From NCBI RefSeq assembly GCF_905332535.1, contig NZ_CAJOCF010000003.1:124001-188000 (forward strand): a DNA stretch of 64,000 bases. The letters are read 5' to 3'. A model generated the notes under the pieces. It was not told the origin of the DNA. It made no database searches and saw nothing but the letters and a program-made list of their open reading frames with translations. This DNA is from Latilactobacillus fragifolii (GTDB taxonomy: Bacteria; Bacillota; Bacilli; Lactobacillales; Lactobacillaceae). Below, piece after piece: positions 27,785 through 36,169 of this stretch. Each line of letters opens with the position of its first letter. Position 1 is the stretch's first letter. The position numbers were made by a program, and so were the translations under genes.

Positions 27785-27857
27785 ATCCGTTTTAGGGATA
27801 TACCAATGGTCGAAAATGAAAATAAAATTTTTAATAACTTTACATTACATATTACTT

Positions 27858-28439
27858 TCAATGAACTAAATTTGCCCATATAACGGGCTTTTTAGCCACT
27901 AATGATTTTTTAACATCGATAATCCGTTGATTGGCACTTCCTCGAAATTGCAATGTCAAATCCATTTGATCCTTCATGAAACGCCCATCGACTAAAATAT
28001 CAATCTTAGAAAGTAACTCTCGTTTATCATCAGACTCTTGCATGAGTTCTTCCCACGTATACCCCGTCCACGACCAGACGTCCTTTGTATCACCATAGGT
28101 TGCCCGTATCCGTTCTACAAGTGATAAACAAGTCTTCGTATTTAAGAACGGTTCGCCACCCAATAACGTAAGGCCCTGAACGTAAGATTGCCCTAAATCA
28201 GCAATAATTTGGTCTTCTAATTCAGTTGTATAAGGGCGACCGTAGCGAAAATTCTGCGCCACCCGATTATAACAACCAGGACAGGCAAACATACAGCCAC
28301 TCACATATAAACTACAGCGCACCCCTTCGCCATCAACAAAGTTAAACGGTTTATAATCTGCAATATAATCCTGGCTTAACGTTTCTGAAAGCCATTCTTT
28401 GGGCGCCGGATTCTTCGGGCCTTGTTGTTTTACTGCCAT
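27858..28439 (-). CDS. nrdG: Anaerobic ribonucleotide reductase activating enzyme
   Basis: About 193 residues from ATG 28439 (GAAGGAG 9 nt upstream); an in-frame TTG at 28463 sits before that site. A radical SAM enzyme that makes the glycyl radical in NrdD. The cluster motif CX3CX2C is SGCMFACPGCYN near residues 48-56, followed by LTLLGGEPFLN near 92. It lies about 30 nt after nrdD on the same strand. Anaerobic deoxyribonucleotide supply is essential for this facultative fermentor. Confidence 0.95.
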   Translation of the reverse strand: MAVKQQGPKNPAPKEWLSETLSQDYIADYKPFNFVDGEGVRCSLYVSGCMFACPGCYNRVAQNFRYGRPYTTELEDQIIADLGQSYVQGLTLLGGEPFLNTKTCLSLVERIRATYGDTKDVWSWTGYTWEELMQESDDKRELLSKIDILVDGRFMKDQMDLTLQFRGSANQRIIDVKKSLVAKKPVIWANLVH

Positions 28440-28472
28440 CTTCAAAAACTCCTTCAAATCCAATATTCACAA

Positions 28473-30680
28473 TTATTGCCGCGCAATGTTGTTATTATCA
28501 TTACCAATGGTGATATGCATGTGTTTAACGCGACTAGCGATTTCTTTATGCCGCCCATGCACCATTGGGCGTTGTTGTGGATTGCCTAGATAACCACAGG
28601 TCCGCTTAACGACGTCACATGTTGCAGCATCCGTATTGCCACATTGTGGGCATTGAAATCCACGTTCGGTTGGCTTAAAGTCCCCTTTAAACCCACATTT
28701 GAAACATTGATCGATTGGGGTATTTGTTCCTAGATAGCCTACACGATCGTAGGCATAGTCCCACACAGCTTCTAAAGCCTTCGGATTTTGACGCAAATTT
28801 GGATATTCACAGTAATGAATGAAGCCACCAGAACAATACTTCGGATAATCTTTTTCAAAATCTAATTTTTCAAATGGCGTGGGTGCTTTACGCACATCGT
28901 AGTGGAAACTATTTGTATAGTATTCTTTATCCGTAATGTTTTCGACAATCCCAAATTTTTGTGTATCTTTTTGACAGAACGTATTCGTTAAACTTTCTGC
29001 TGGTGTGCTGTAGACAGAAAAGTGATAGCCGTATTCTTTTTCCCAATCAATACAGTGATTATAGAGGTCTTTAACAACGTCTAACGTGAATTCTTTTGCC
29101 TTAGCATCCTTTTCCCAATCTGGACCAAAGAACGCTGTACCGACTTCATAAAGACCAATATAGCCCAATGAAACTGTGGCCCGTGAATTCTTAAAGACTT
29201 CATCAACACTGTCTGTTTTCTGCAAACGTTTGCCAAAGGCCCCGTATTCATAAAGAATCGGCGCATTTTCCGGTTTCGCTTCTTTGGCACGTTCTACTTT
29301 AAAAACAAGGGCTTCCTTGCAAACTTGCAATCGCTGTTCTAGAATTTCCCAGAACTTATCTTGATTGCCATCAGCTTCAAGTGCAATTCGTGGTAAATTG
29401 ATTGTTACAACGCCTAGATTCATCCGGCCACTGTTAACTTCCTCACCCTGTTCGTTTTTCCAACCTTGTAAGAAGCTTCGGCAACCCATTGGTGCTTTGA
29501 AGGAGCCCGTTAATTCAACTAACTTATCATACATTAAAACGTCGGGGTACATCCGTTTTGTGGCACATTCAACGGCCAATTGCTTGATATCGTAGTTTGG
29601 ATCAGTTGGGTTTAAGTTTAAACCACGTTTGATAGCAAAGACTAGTTTAGGAAAAATCGCAGTCCGTTTTTCTTTACCTAGTCCTTCAATCCGGATTGAA
29701 AGAATTGCTTTTTGAATTGCCCGTTCAATCCAGCTACTCCCTAACCCAAAGCCAAGCGTTGTAAATGGGGTTTGGCCTTGCGATGAATATAAAGTATTAA
29801 TTTCATATTCTAACGCTTGCATGGCGTCATAAATATCTTTTTCGGTTTTAGTCTGTGCATAGTCTTTTTGTTTAGCTTCGCCATCAATCCAGTTCTTGGC
29901 ATCTGCTAAATGTTTGGCATAATTCTTTTCAGCAAATGGTGCCAATAATTCATCCACTCGATCAGCTGAACAGCCACCATATTGGCTAGAAGCGACATTG
30001 GCAATAATTTGTGCCATTTGTGCTGTAGCGGTTTGAATTGAATGTGGCGCTTCAACTTCAGCATTACCAATCTTAAAGCCGTGATTCAACATTTCTTTAA
30101 AATCAATTAAACAGCAATTGGTCATTGGACTATATGGTTGGTAATCCAAATCATGCCAATGAATCTCACCTTTTAAATGAGCATTTGCTACTTTATCAGG
30201 CAACATCTTGAGCCCCATCGCTTTGGCAACGGTCCCTGCCGTAAGGTCCCGTTGGGTATTAAACACATGACTATCTTTATTCGCATTTTCATTGACCACC
30301 GTTTGGTCTTTTTTCAATAATTTTTGGATTGTAAAGTTGATATCAGTTGCCTGATTCCGGGCGAAGTCTCGTTGGGTCCGATAGTTAATATATTCTTGGG
30401 CAATATCATATTGATGATGTTCTAAGAGCTTATGTTCTACAATATTTTGTAGTTCATAGATTTTAACATCTTGATCAAACCGACTGCCGACTTCACTCAC
30501 AACATCTAGTGCGACGATGTTTAATACTTGATAGTCTAGTGGCTCTAATTTTGTTTTGACATTTTTAGCAGCTTTAATAATTGCTTGTTCAATTTTATCC
30601 GCAGAAAAAGGCATAATGCGCCCATCTCTTTTAATCACTTTAATTTGCAAGTCTGCTTCTGAAGCAATTTTCATATCCAT
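28473..30680 (-). CDS. nrdD: Anaerobic ribonucleoside-triphosphate reductase
   Basis: About 735 residues from ATG 30680, with AAAGGAG 12 nt upstream; ATG 30674 is a close alternative and the frame opens at 30719. An ATP-cone (IKVIKRDGRIMPFSADKIEQAI, about 10-100) precedes the reductase barrel, with active-site Cys near MGCRSFLQG. The C-terminal zinc site has CFKCG and CPQCG, and the glycyl radical site is RTCGYLG near 705. It reduces NTPs to dNTPs with formate. It is followed by nrdG. Upstream are two NrdR-like boxes. Confidence 0.96.
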   Translation of the reverse strand: MDMKIASEADLQIKVIKRDGRIMPFSADKIEQAIIKAAKNVKTKLEPLDYQVLNIVALDVVSEVGSRFDQDVKIYELQNIVEHKLLEHHQYDIAQEYINYRTQRDFARNQATDINFTIQKLLKKDQTVVNENANKDSHVFNTQRDLTAGTVAKAMGLKMLPDKVANAHLKGEIHWHDLDYQPYSPMTNCCLIDFKEMLNHGFKIGNAEVEAPHSIQTATAQMAQIIANVASSQYGGCSADRVDELLAPFAEKNYAKHLADAKNWIDGEAKQKDYAQTKTEKDIYDAMQALEYEINTLYSSQGQTPFTTLGFGLGSSWIERAIQKAILSIRIEGLGKEKRTAIFPKLVFAIKRGLNLNPTDPNYDIKQLAVECATKRMYPDVLMYDKLVELTGSFKAPMGCRSFLQGWKNEQGEEVNSGRMNLGVVTINLPRIALEADGNQDKFWEILEQRLQVCKEALVFKVERAKEAKPENAPILYEYGAFGKRLQKTDSVDEVFKNSRATVSLGYIGLYEVGTAFFGPDWEKDAKAKEFTLDVVKDLYNHCIDWEKEYGYHFSVYSTPAESLTNTFCQKDTQKFGIVENITDKEYYTNSFHYDVRKAPTPFEKLDFEKDYPKYCSGGFIHYCEYPNLRQNPKALEAVWDYAYDRVGYLGTNTPIDQCFKCGFKGDFKPTERGFQCPQCGNTDAATCDVVKRTCGYLGNPQQRPMVHGRHKEIASRVKHMHITIGNDNNNIARQ

Positions 30681-30741
30681 CCTAGCACCAGTCTCCTTTT
30701 GAATCAGTAACCCCATCATAGCGGATTAAAAATCCAGATTC

Positions 30742-30757
30742 AACCTATATATAGTAG
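30742..30757 (-). promoter_or_regulatory. NrdR box 1
   Basis: AACCTATATATAGTAG; the core CTATATATAG matches the NrdR consensus acaCwAtATaTwGtGt. It overlaps the TATA-rich -10 region of nrdD, about 60 nt before the start. Confidence 0.65.
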
Positions 30758-30764
30758 ATAATCC

Positions 30765-30803
30765 AACAAAAAGACGCACTACAACTATATGTTGTGTGCG
30801 TCT
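30765..30803 (-). terminator. Terminator of the copper operon
   Basis: AGACGCAC and ACAAC pair with GTTGT and GTGCGTCT (13 bp, one bulge, TATAT loop), followed by five T on the minus strand. Confidence 0.8.
30782..30797 (-). promoter_or_regulatory. NrdR box 2, inside the copB terminator hairpin
   Basis: CAACTATATGTTGTGT matches the same consensus with one core mismatch. It starts 40 bp from box 1, close to four helical turns. The same bases form the loop and upper stem of the terminator at 30765-30803. Confidence 0.6.
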
Positions 30804-30875
30804 AATTGTGGGCGATATTTTCTTTCGCCCGTCCTTATCGAAATCTACTTCGTGATGCTTAAAAAAGGATTGACA

Positions 30876-33020
30876 TCATGCGTCCCGTTTTAATTTCAAA
30901 GTCATTGCATTAATGGCCACAACAATTGTCGAAAGTGACATTAAGATGGCTCCGACTGCTGGACTTAATACTAAACCTATTCCGGCAAATAGTCCGCCAG
31001 CTAATGGGATGGCTACAATATTATAGCCAGCTCCCCACCAGAGGTTTTGCATCATTTTACGGTTAGTTGCATGTGCTAAATTCAAGAAATGGATAATATC
31101 GTTTGGATTGCTCTTCACAAGGATTACGTCTGCTGAATCAATCGCAACATCCGTCCCAGCGCCAATTGCGATCCCAATATCGGCCCGCGTTAAACTTGGC
31201 GCATCGTTGACCCCATCGCCAACCATCAAGACCACTTCTCCTTTAGCTTGATAATCTTTGACGATTGCTTCTTTATCTTCTGGTTTCAGGTTCGCTTGAA
31301 CTGGCATACCGCCTAATTGTGTAGCGACTCTTTCAGCTACTTGTCGGTTATCCCCTGTCAACATGACTGGTTGGATATGCCGTTTCTTTAACGCTTGGAT
31401 GAATGCAGGTGCTTCGGGTTTGATTTGATCACCTTGTGCCACTAACCCTAAGACCGTTTGATCTTGTAATAAATAACTGATGGAATTGCCCTTTTCTGCT
31501 AAAGTTTGGAAAAGCGCTTGATCAAATTCAATGTGCTGCGCTTGTAAATAAGTTGCCGTCACAACTTGATAACTTTGCCCCGCAACCGTCCCCGACAACC
31601 CGACTCCTTGAATTGTTTGCACATTGTCTGCTTGTAAATCAGGAATGCTTTGTGCTTGATTATACGCTAAAATCCCCGTTGCCAATGGGTGGCTTGAATG
31701 CCGTTCTAATGCACCAAAGAGTTGCATGAGTCGTTGTTTATCAAGTGCTGTATCGAAAACTTCGACAGCATTTACTTTAAATGCACCTTGTGTCAAGGTC
31801 CCCGTTTTATCCATCAAAACAACGGTTACTTTATCTGACAGTTCGATTGCTTCACGATTACGAATGAGCAAGCCGTTTGTAGCCGCAATCGCTGTACTTC
31901 TGGCAACCACCAATGGGATGGCCAATCCAAGTGCATGCGGACAAGCAATAATAAAGACTGTCACCATCCGTTCAAAAGCCGTATTTAAATCAGCCAAGAA
32001 TCCCCAACTAATGAACGCAATAATCCCAGCAACTAAAGCAGCGTAAAAAAGATACTTTGCAACTTTGTCGGCTAACCCTTCAACTTTTGATTTTTCTTGC
32101 TGAGCTTGTTTAATTAATTTCATAACCTGGGCTAAGTAACCACTTTCGCCAGTTCCAGTTACCTGCACCGTTAATGTCCCGTTCCCGTTGACTGTCCCAC
32201 CAATCACTTGATCGCCTTCAGACTTAGCAACGGCTTTTGCTTCCCCCGTGACTAAGGATTCATTGACTTGGCTTTGCCCAGCTACAATTAAGCCATCAGC
32301 AGGTACCTTTTCCCCAGCTGCGACTAATACGGTTTGTCCTTTTTTTAAGTCCTTTAAATCAACTGCGTGTTGCTGCCCTGCTTGATCAATCACTTGTGCT
32401 TGGCCAGGCAATAAAGCAGCCATTTTTTCTAAAGCACTCCCCGCACTCATTACCGCATTCATTTCAATCCAGTGCCCCAATAACATAATGACAATTAACG
32501 TTGCGAGCTCCCAGAAAAAGTCCATCACATGGCCTTGCGGATTCAAGAAATGATTCGCAATAAAGGCGTATAAACTATATAGGTAAGAAACACTAATCCC
32601 CATCGCAATTAAGGTCATCATCGCTGGGCTCTTAGCAGATAATTCTCCTTGCGCCCCCTTTAAGAAAGGGGCACCCCCGTAAAAGAAAAGCAAGGTTGCT
32701 AAAATCAAGACCAGCCAATCTGAACCCGGAAAAGTTGTTTGAAAAGGTAACTGCATTCCCATAAATGGGGAGAGAACTAAAATGGGCACAGTCGCTATTA
32801 ATGAAAGCCAAAATTTTTGTTTTAGATTCCCCATATGCATCATGTGTCCACCGTGCATCATCATATCATCGCCGCCCATGTCATGCATATCGTGATCCAT
32901 ATGCCCCATCATCGCATGGTCGTGATGCATGTCGTGCATGCTGTGATCCATTTGATGCTCGTGGTGCATGTCCTTCATCGTATGCCCTTCGTGTTCGTGG
33001 TGCATTTCATTATGTTTCAT
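30876..33020 (-). CDS. copB: CopB-type copper-exporting P-type ATPase
   Basis: About 714 residues from ATG 33020 (AAAGGAGG 7 nt upstream). The first ~65 residues are extremely His- and Met-rich (MHHEHEGH, MDHSMHDMHHDH) and probably bind Cu. Eight membrane helices follow, with the CPH motif IIACPHALG (about 385), characteristic of CopB rather than CPC CopA. P-type hallmarks: DKTGTLTQGAF, SSHPLA, MLTGDN, MVGDGVNDAP. It pumps copper or silver out. Its start overlaps the copY stop by 4 nt, so they form a copYB operon; no CopZ chaperone gene is adjacent. Confidence 0.94.
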   Translation of the reverse strand: MKHNEMHHEHEGHTMKDMHHEHQMDHSMHDMHHDHAMMGHMDHDMHDMGGDDMMMHGGHMMHMGNLKQKFWLSLIATVPILVLSPFMGMQLPFQTTFPGSDWLVLILATLLFFYGGAPFLKGAQGELSAKSPAMMTLIAMGISVSYLYSLYAFIANHFLNPQGHVMDFFWELATLIVIMLLGHWIEMNAVMSAGSALEKMAALLPGQAQVIDQAGQQHAVDLKDLKKGQTVLVAAGEKVPADGLIVAGQSQVNESLVTGEAKAVAKSEGDQVIGGTVNGNGTLTVQVTGTGESGYLAQVMKLIKQAQQEKSKVEGLADKVAKYLFYAALVAGIIAFISWGFLADLNTAFERMVTVFIIACPHALGLAIPLVVARSTAIAATNGLLIRNREAIELSDKVTVVLMDKTGTLTQGAFKVNAVEVFDTALDKQRLMQLFGALERHSSHPLATGILAYNQAQSIPDLQADNVQTIQGVGLSGTVAGQSYQVVTATYLQAQHIEFDQALFQTLAEKGNSISYLLQDQTVLGLVAQGDQIKPEAPAFIQALKKRHIQPVMLTGDNRQVAERVATQLGGMPVQANLKPEDKEAIVKDYQAKGEVVLMVGDGVNDAPSLTRADIGIAIGAGTDVAIDSADVILVKSNPNDIIHFLNLAHATNRKMMQNLWWGAGYNIVAIPLAGGLFAGIGLVLSPAVGAILMSLSTIVVAINAMTLKLKRDA

Positions 33021-33463
33021 TTTGCTTCCTCCTTTAGACAATCACAATTGGTTGGTAAACAGTCACATTCAATCATCGTTGGTGCGTCCGGTAATTTAGC
33101 CGCTAACACCTTTTGTAACATCTGAATATCATTTTGACTGAGCGCTGTTTGCTCCATTAAAGTAGCTAACGTGCGGCCTTTTTTCATACTACATAATTGG
33201 TTAAACAACGACTGGGTGGCATGATTCATCGCTTCCTCTTCTGCGATATTGGCCGTATAAGTAAATCGACGCCCTTCTTTGGTAGCAATTAAATAATCTT
33301 TTTTAACCAGACGACCTAGCAAAGTCTTAATCGTTGACGCTTGCCAATCCCGCTTTTGCTGAACGAGCTTAATCAAATGACTGCTATTGACTTGACCAAG
33401 CGACCAAACCATTCGCATAATTTCCCATTCGGCATCCGTAATAACCCCTATCTTTTCGGTCAT
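33017..33463 (-). CDS. copY: CopY-type copper-responsive repressor
   Basis: 148 residues of the BlaI/MecI winged-helix family. HTH region LTDAEWEIMRMVW...SSHLIKLVQQKRDWQASTIKTLLGRLVKKDYL. The C-terminus carries the CopY metal hook CDCLPTNCDC (CxCx4CxC), where Cu(I) replaces zinc and releases DNA. It autoregulates through the two cop boxes at 33486-33522. First gene of the operon with copB. Confidence 0.95.
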   Translation of the reverse strand: MTEKIGVITDAEWEIMRMVWSLGQVNSSHLIKLVQQKRDWQASTIKTLLGRLVKKDYLIATKEGRRFTYTANIAEEEAMNHATQSLFNQLCSMKKGRTLATLMEQTALSQNDIQMLQKVLAAKLPDAPTMIECDCLPTNCDCLKEEAK

Positions 33464-33485
33464 TCGCAGTCCCCTCCGTTTCGTT

Positions 33486-33495
33486 TACATTTGTA
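33486..33495 (-). promoter_or_regulatory. CopY operator (cop box 1)
   Basis: TACATTTGTA, exact match to TACAnnTGTA. It is about 25 nt upstream of copY. Confidence 0.85.
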
Positions 33496-33512
33496 ATCTA
33501 TATTTTATAGTT

Positions 33513-33522
33513 TACATTTGTA
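33513..33522 (-). promoter_or_regulatory. CopY operator (cop box 2) and promoter
   Basis: A second exact TACATTTGTA, centre 27 bp from the first. A TTGACA lies at 33532-33537 on the minus strand and may be the -35, with TAAACT 17 nt downstream as -10 overlapping this box; binding of CopY would block it. Confidence 0.8.
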
Positions 33523-33564
33523 GACTATATCTGTCAATTCTTTTGTTTATGTCATTTTGCGCAC

Positions 33565-33594
33565 AAAAAAAGACCGCCACAGCGGGCGGTCTTT
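33565..33594 (-). terminator. Terminator of ptsHI
   Basis: AAAGACCGCC pairs with GGCGGTCTTT, followed on the minus strand by a T run; lies about 10 nt after the ptsI stop. Confidence 0.88.
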
Positions 33595-33603
33595 AACCAA
33601 TGA

Positions 33604-35328
33604 TTAAAGATTTTGCATAAAATCTTCAACTAGTTTTTGGTTTTCTTCATTACTTGTATTCACATTAATAGCGGTTTCAACTAAATCAGTTAATTGAGTA
33701 GTATCCAAACGCTTCATCAAACTCCGAACTCGAAGAACAGAAGTTGCGCTCATGGAGAATTCGTCTAAGCCCATTCCAACAAGGAGTGGTGCCATGACTG
33801 AATCACCAGCGGCTTCCCCACACATTCCAGTCCACTTACCTTCTTTATGCGAAGCGTCAATAACGTTCTTAATTAAACGTAAGATTGCTGGATTGTACGG
33901 TTGATAAAGGTATGATACACGTTCATTCATCCGATCAGCAGCCATTGTATATTGAATTAAGTCGTTTGTTCCGATACTAAAGAAGTCAACTTCCTTAGCA
34001 AATTGATCTGCTAAGACGGCGCTGGCTGGAATTTCAACCATCATCCCAACTTGTAAATCATCAGAAACAGTTTGACCATCAGCCAATAATTTAGCTTTTT
34101 CTTCTTCAAGAATACCTTTTGCTTGCCGGAATTCTGCGACAGTTGCGATCATTGGGAACATGATGCGTAACTTACCGTAATTTGAAGCGCGGAGTAAAGC
34201 ACGCAATTGCGTTCTGAAAATATCATCACGGTCTAAACTAATCCGAACTGCTCGGTAGCCTAAGAACGGATTCATCTCTTCTGGTAATGGTAAGTAAGGT
34301 AACTTCTTATCCCCACCAATGTCCATTGTCCGCACAACAACTGGTTTACCAGCCATACCTTCTAAAACAGTCTTATAAGCTTCGAACTGATCATCTTCAC
34401 TAGGTAATTCAGATGAGTCCATGTATAAGAATTCTGTCCGGTATAAGCCGATTGCTTCAGCACCGTTATCGATAACACCATCTAAATCTTTAGGTGTGCC
34501 GATATTGGCCGCAACGGTAAATGTTTTACCATCTTTTGTAACGGATTTTTCATTCTTTAATTTTTCCCATTCTGCTTTTTGTTCGGCGAAAGCTTGCGCC
34601 TTCTTGTCGTATTCAGCAATATCTGCATCTGTCGGGTTAATAATAACGTCCCCGTTAATCCCGTCGACAATTACTTGTTCACCGGCTTTAACAGAAGTGG
34701 TAATATTTTCAGTCCCAACAATTGCAGGAATTTCTAAAGAACGGGCCATAATAGCAGAGTGCGACGTCCGACCACCAATATCAGTCACAAAAGCCTTAAC
34801 GAACTTACCGTTTAATTGGGCTGTGTCACTTGGTGTCAAGTCATGAGCAATCACAATTACTTCTTCATCAATTAACGCTGGATTAGGGAGTGTTACCCCT
34901 AATAAATGACTGAGAACTCGCTTTGTAACATCTTTGATGTCAGCAGCACGTTCTTGCATGTATGCGTTATCAGTCATCGCCTCAAAAGTGGCCACGAATA
35001 AATCCGCGACCTCCTTGAGCGCTTGCTCAGCATTAACCTTGTCATCATTGATTTTACCTTCGATAGCGCCGGTAAATTCTGGGTCTGCTAAAATCATCAT
35101 GTGGGCATCAAAAACTTGGGCTTCTTCTTCCCCTAATGATTCAGCAGCAATCTTCCGAATGGTTTCTAAATCACTCGTGGAAGCTTGTAAGGCATTATGC
35201 AAACGATTAATCTCTTTTTCTGAATCTGAAATAGTTGATTTCGAAAATGACAAATCGGGTTGCACTAACATATAGGCTTTCGCCGTAGCGATACCATCAC
35301 TGGCAGCAATCCCTCTTAGTTTTGTCAT
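33604..35328 (-). CDS. ptsI: Phosphoenolpyruvate-protein phosphotransferase (EI)
   Basis: 574 residues, normal length. EI takes phosphate from PEP and passes it to HPr. The phospho-His lies in [13 protein letters not shown] (about 186-198); the PEP-binding barrel has LYRTEFLYM (about 296) and the C-terminal GMCGEAAGD near 500 carries the catalytic Cys. ATG shares one base with the ptsH stop (TAATG), so translation is coupled to HPr. Together they energise all PTS sugar uptake, including the EIIC at 26.3 kb. Confidence 0.97.
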   Translation of the reverse strand: MTKLRGIAASDGIATAKAYMLVQPDLSFSKSTISDSEKEINRLHNALQASTSDLETIRKIAAESLGEEEAQVFDAHMMILADPEFTGAIEGKINDDKVNAEQALKEVADLFVATFEAMTDNAYMQERAADIKDVTKRVLSHLLGVTLPNPALIDEEVIVIAHDLTPSDTAQLNGKFVKAFVTDIGGRTSHSAIMARSLEIPAIVGTENITTSVKAGEQVIVDGINGDVIINPTDADIAEYDKKAQAFAEQKAEWEKLKNEKSVTKDGKTFTVAANIGTPKDLDGVIDNGAEAIGLYRTEFLYMDSSELPSEDDQFEAYKTVLEGMAGKPVVVRTMDIGGDKKLPYLPLPEEMNPFLGYRAVRISLDRDDIFRTQLRALLRASNYGKLRIMFPMIATVAEFRQAKGILEEEKAKLLADGQTVSDDLQVGMMVEIPASAVLADQFAKEVDFFSIGTNDLIQYTMAADRMNERVSYLYQPYNPAILRLIKNVIDASHKEGKWTGMCGEAAGDSVMAPLLVGMGLDEFSMSATSVLRVRSLMKRLDTTQLTDLVETAINVNTSNEENQKLVEDFMQNL

Positions 35329-35594
35329 TATTCAGATAAACCTTCCTTTTTCATTGTTTCTTCAATTGCGTTAATTGCGTCTGCTTCGTCAGCACCTTCA
35401 GCTGAGATAGTAACATCAGCACCTTGGCCAACACCGAGTGACATAACACCCATGATTGACTTCAAGTTTACAGATTTACCTTTATATTCTAAGTTAACAT
35501 CTGAATTAAATTTGCTTGCTGTTTGTACTAATAATGTAGCTGGACGTGCGTGGATACCTGTGTCTGCTACTACGTGAAAATCGCGTTTTTCCAT
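35328..35594 (-). CDS. ptsH: Phosphocarrier protein HPr
   Basis: 88 residues. Catalytic His15 in [12 protein letters not shown] and the regulatory Ser46 in [13 protein letters not shown], which HPr kinase phosphorylates to make the CcpA co-repressor in Firmicutes. AAAGGGG precedes the start by 10 nt. First gene of the ptsHI operon. A promoter is seen at 35682-35710. Confidence 0.97.
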   Translation of the reverse strand: MEKRDFHVVADTGIHARPATLLVQTASKFNSDVNLEYKGKSVNLKSIMGVMSLGVGQGADVTISAEGADEADAINAIEETMKKEGLSE

Positions 35595-35681
35595 ATTAAT
35601 CGATCCCCTTTTATCTAAATGATAGATTTAGTTTTTAACGAAATGAGTAGTCACTAATAGTGGCTCCCCTTCCGATATTTA

Positions 35682-35710
35682 AGATTACCATTTTTTTTAA
35701 AATACTACAA
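35682..35710 (-). promoter_or_regulatory. Promoter of ptsHI
   Basis: On the minus strand, -35 TTGTAG (35705-35710), 17-nt spacer, -10 TAATCT (35682-35687). A near-palindrome AGTCACTAATAGTGGCT (35649-35665) lies in the untranslated leader just downstream. Confidence 0.5.
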
Positions 35711-35738
35711 CAGTTTCGCTAACAAAATTAGTGGTCAT

Positions 35739-35927
35739 CTACACTGTACCGCTTTCAGACTTACGGTAAATGACCGCTCCATTTCGTTGTGCTTCACCCA
35801 CAATTTCTTTTCGATGATCATAATTGACCCATACTTTCTGAAAATCTAAAAACTCAGACTGAGCGACCTTCATCTCGGTTTTTTCGTTATTTATTAAGGC
35901 ATCCATCTCTGCTAAAAAATCTCGCAT
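35739..35927 (-). CDS. Small hypothetical acidic protein
   Basis: 62 residues, MRDFLAEMDALINNEKTE then a short helical, mixed-charge sequence ending IYRKSESGTV; no membrane segment or signal. AAAGGAGG lies 11 nt upstream of this ATG. Another ATG closer to that site opens a 15-codon frame only. It lies between ptsHI and the divergent clpE gene. I do not recognise a family; the strong ribosome-binding site and length make a real gene likely but not certain. Confidence 0.6.
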   Translation of the reverse strand: MRDFLAEMDALINNEKTEMKVAQSEFLDFQKVWVNYDHRKEIVGEAQRNGAVIYRKSESGTV

Positions 35928-36069
35928 CTGTCATTTGACCTCCTTTGTAGTTCTTTTATCGTGACTTGAAAAATTCGTTTTCATTCTGTCTGTGAAATAA
36001 AACGATGACTTCATACTACCGCATACCGCTAATCACTGACAAGAAACTTTTATTTTCGAGTTGCTTGAC

Positions 36070-36098
36070 TTGCAACTTTTTTTAGAGATGATTATAAT
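36070..36098 (+). promoter_or_regulatory. Sigma-A promoter of clpE
   Basis: -35 TTGCAA (36070-36075), 17-nt spacer, perfect -10 TATAAT (36093-36098). Confidence 0.75.
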
Positions 36099-36107
36099 TT
36101 GGATAAA

Positions 36108-36124
36108 GGTCAAAGATAGTCAAG
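36108..36124 (+). promoter_or_regulatory. CtsR operator upstream of clpE
   Basis: GGTCAAAGATAGTCAAG fits the CtsR direct-repeat consensus (RGTCAAANANRGTCAAA) except the last base. It overlaps the expected transcription start about 10 bp after the -10, so CtsR would block initiation until heat or folding stress. Confidence 0.88.
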
Positions 36125-36169
36125 AATACTTTGACGATTCTATTATTAATGAAAGGTTGTGACAGATTA

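Noticed and set aside
32765-33125. His-rich plus-strand frames opposite copB
   Set aside because: Caused by the repetitive His/Met codons of CopB read backwards, not a gene.
35649-35665. Terminator at the ptsH leader
   Set aside because: The 17-nt near-palindrome has a one-base loop and no T run, so it is at most an operator.
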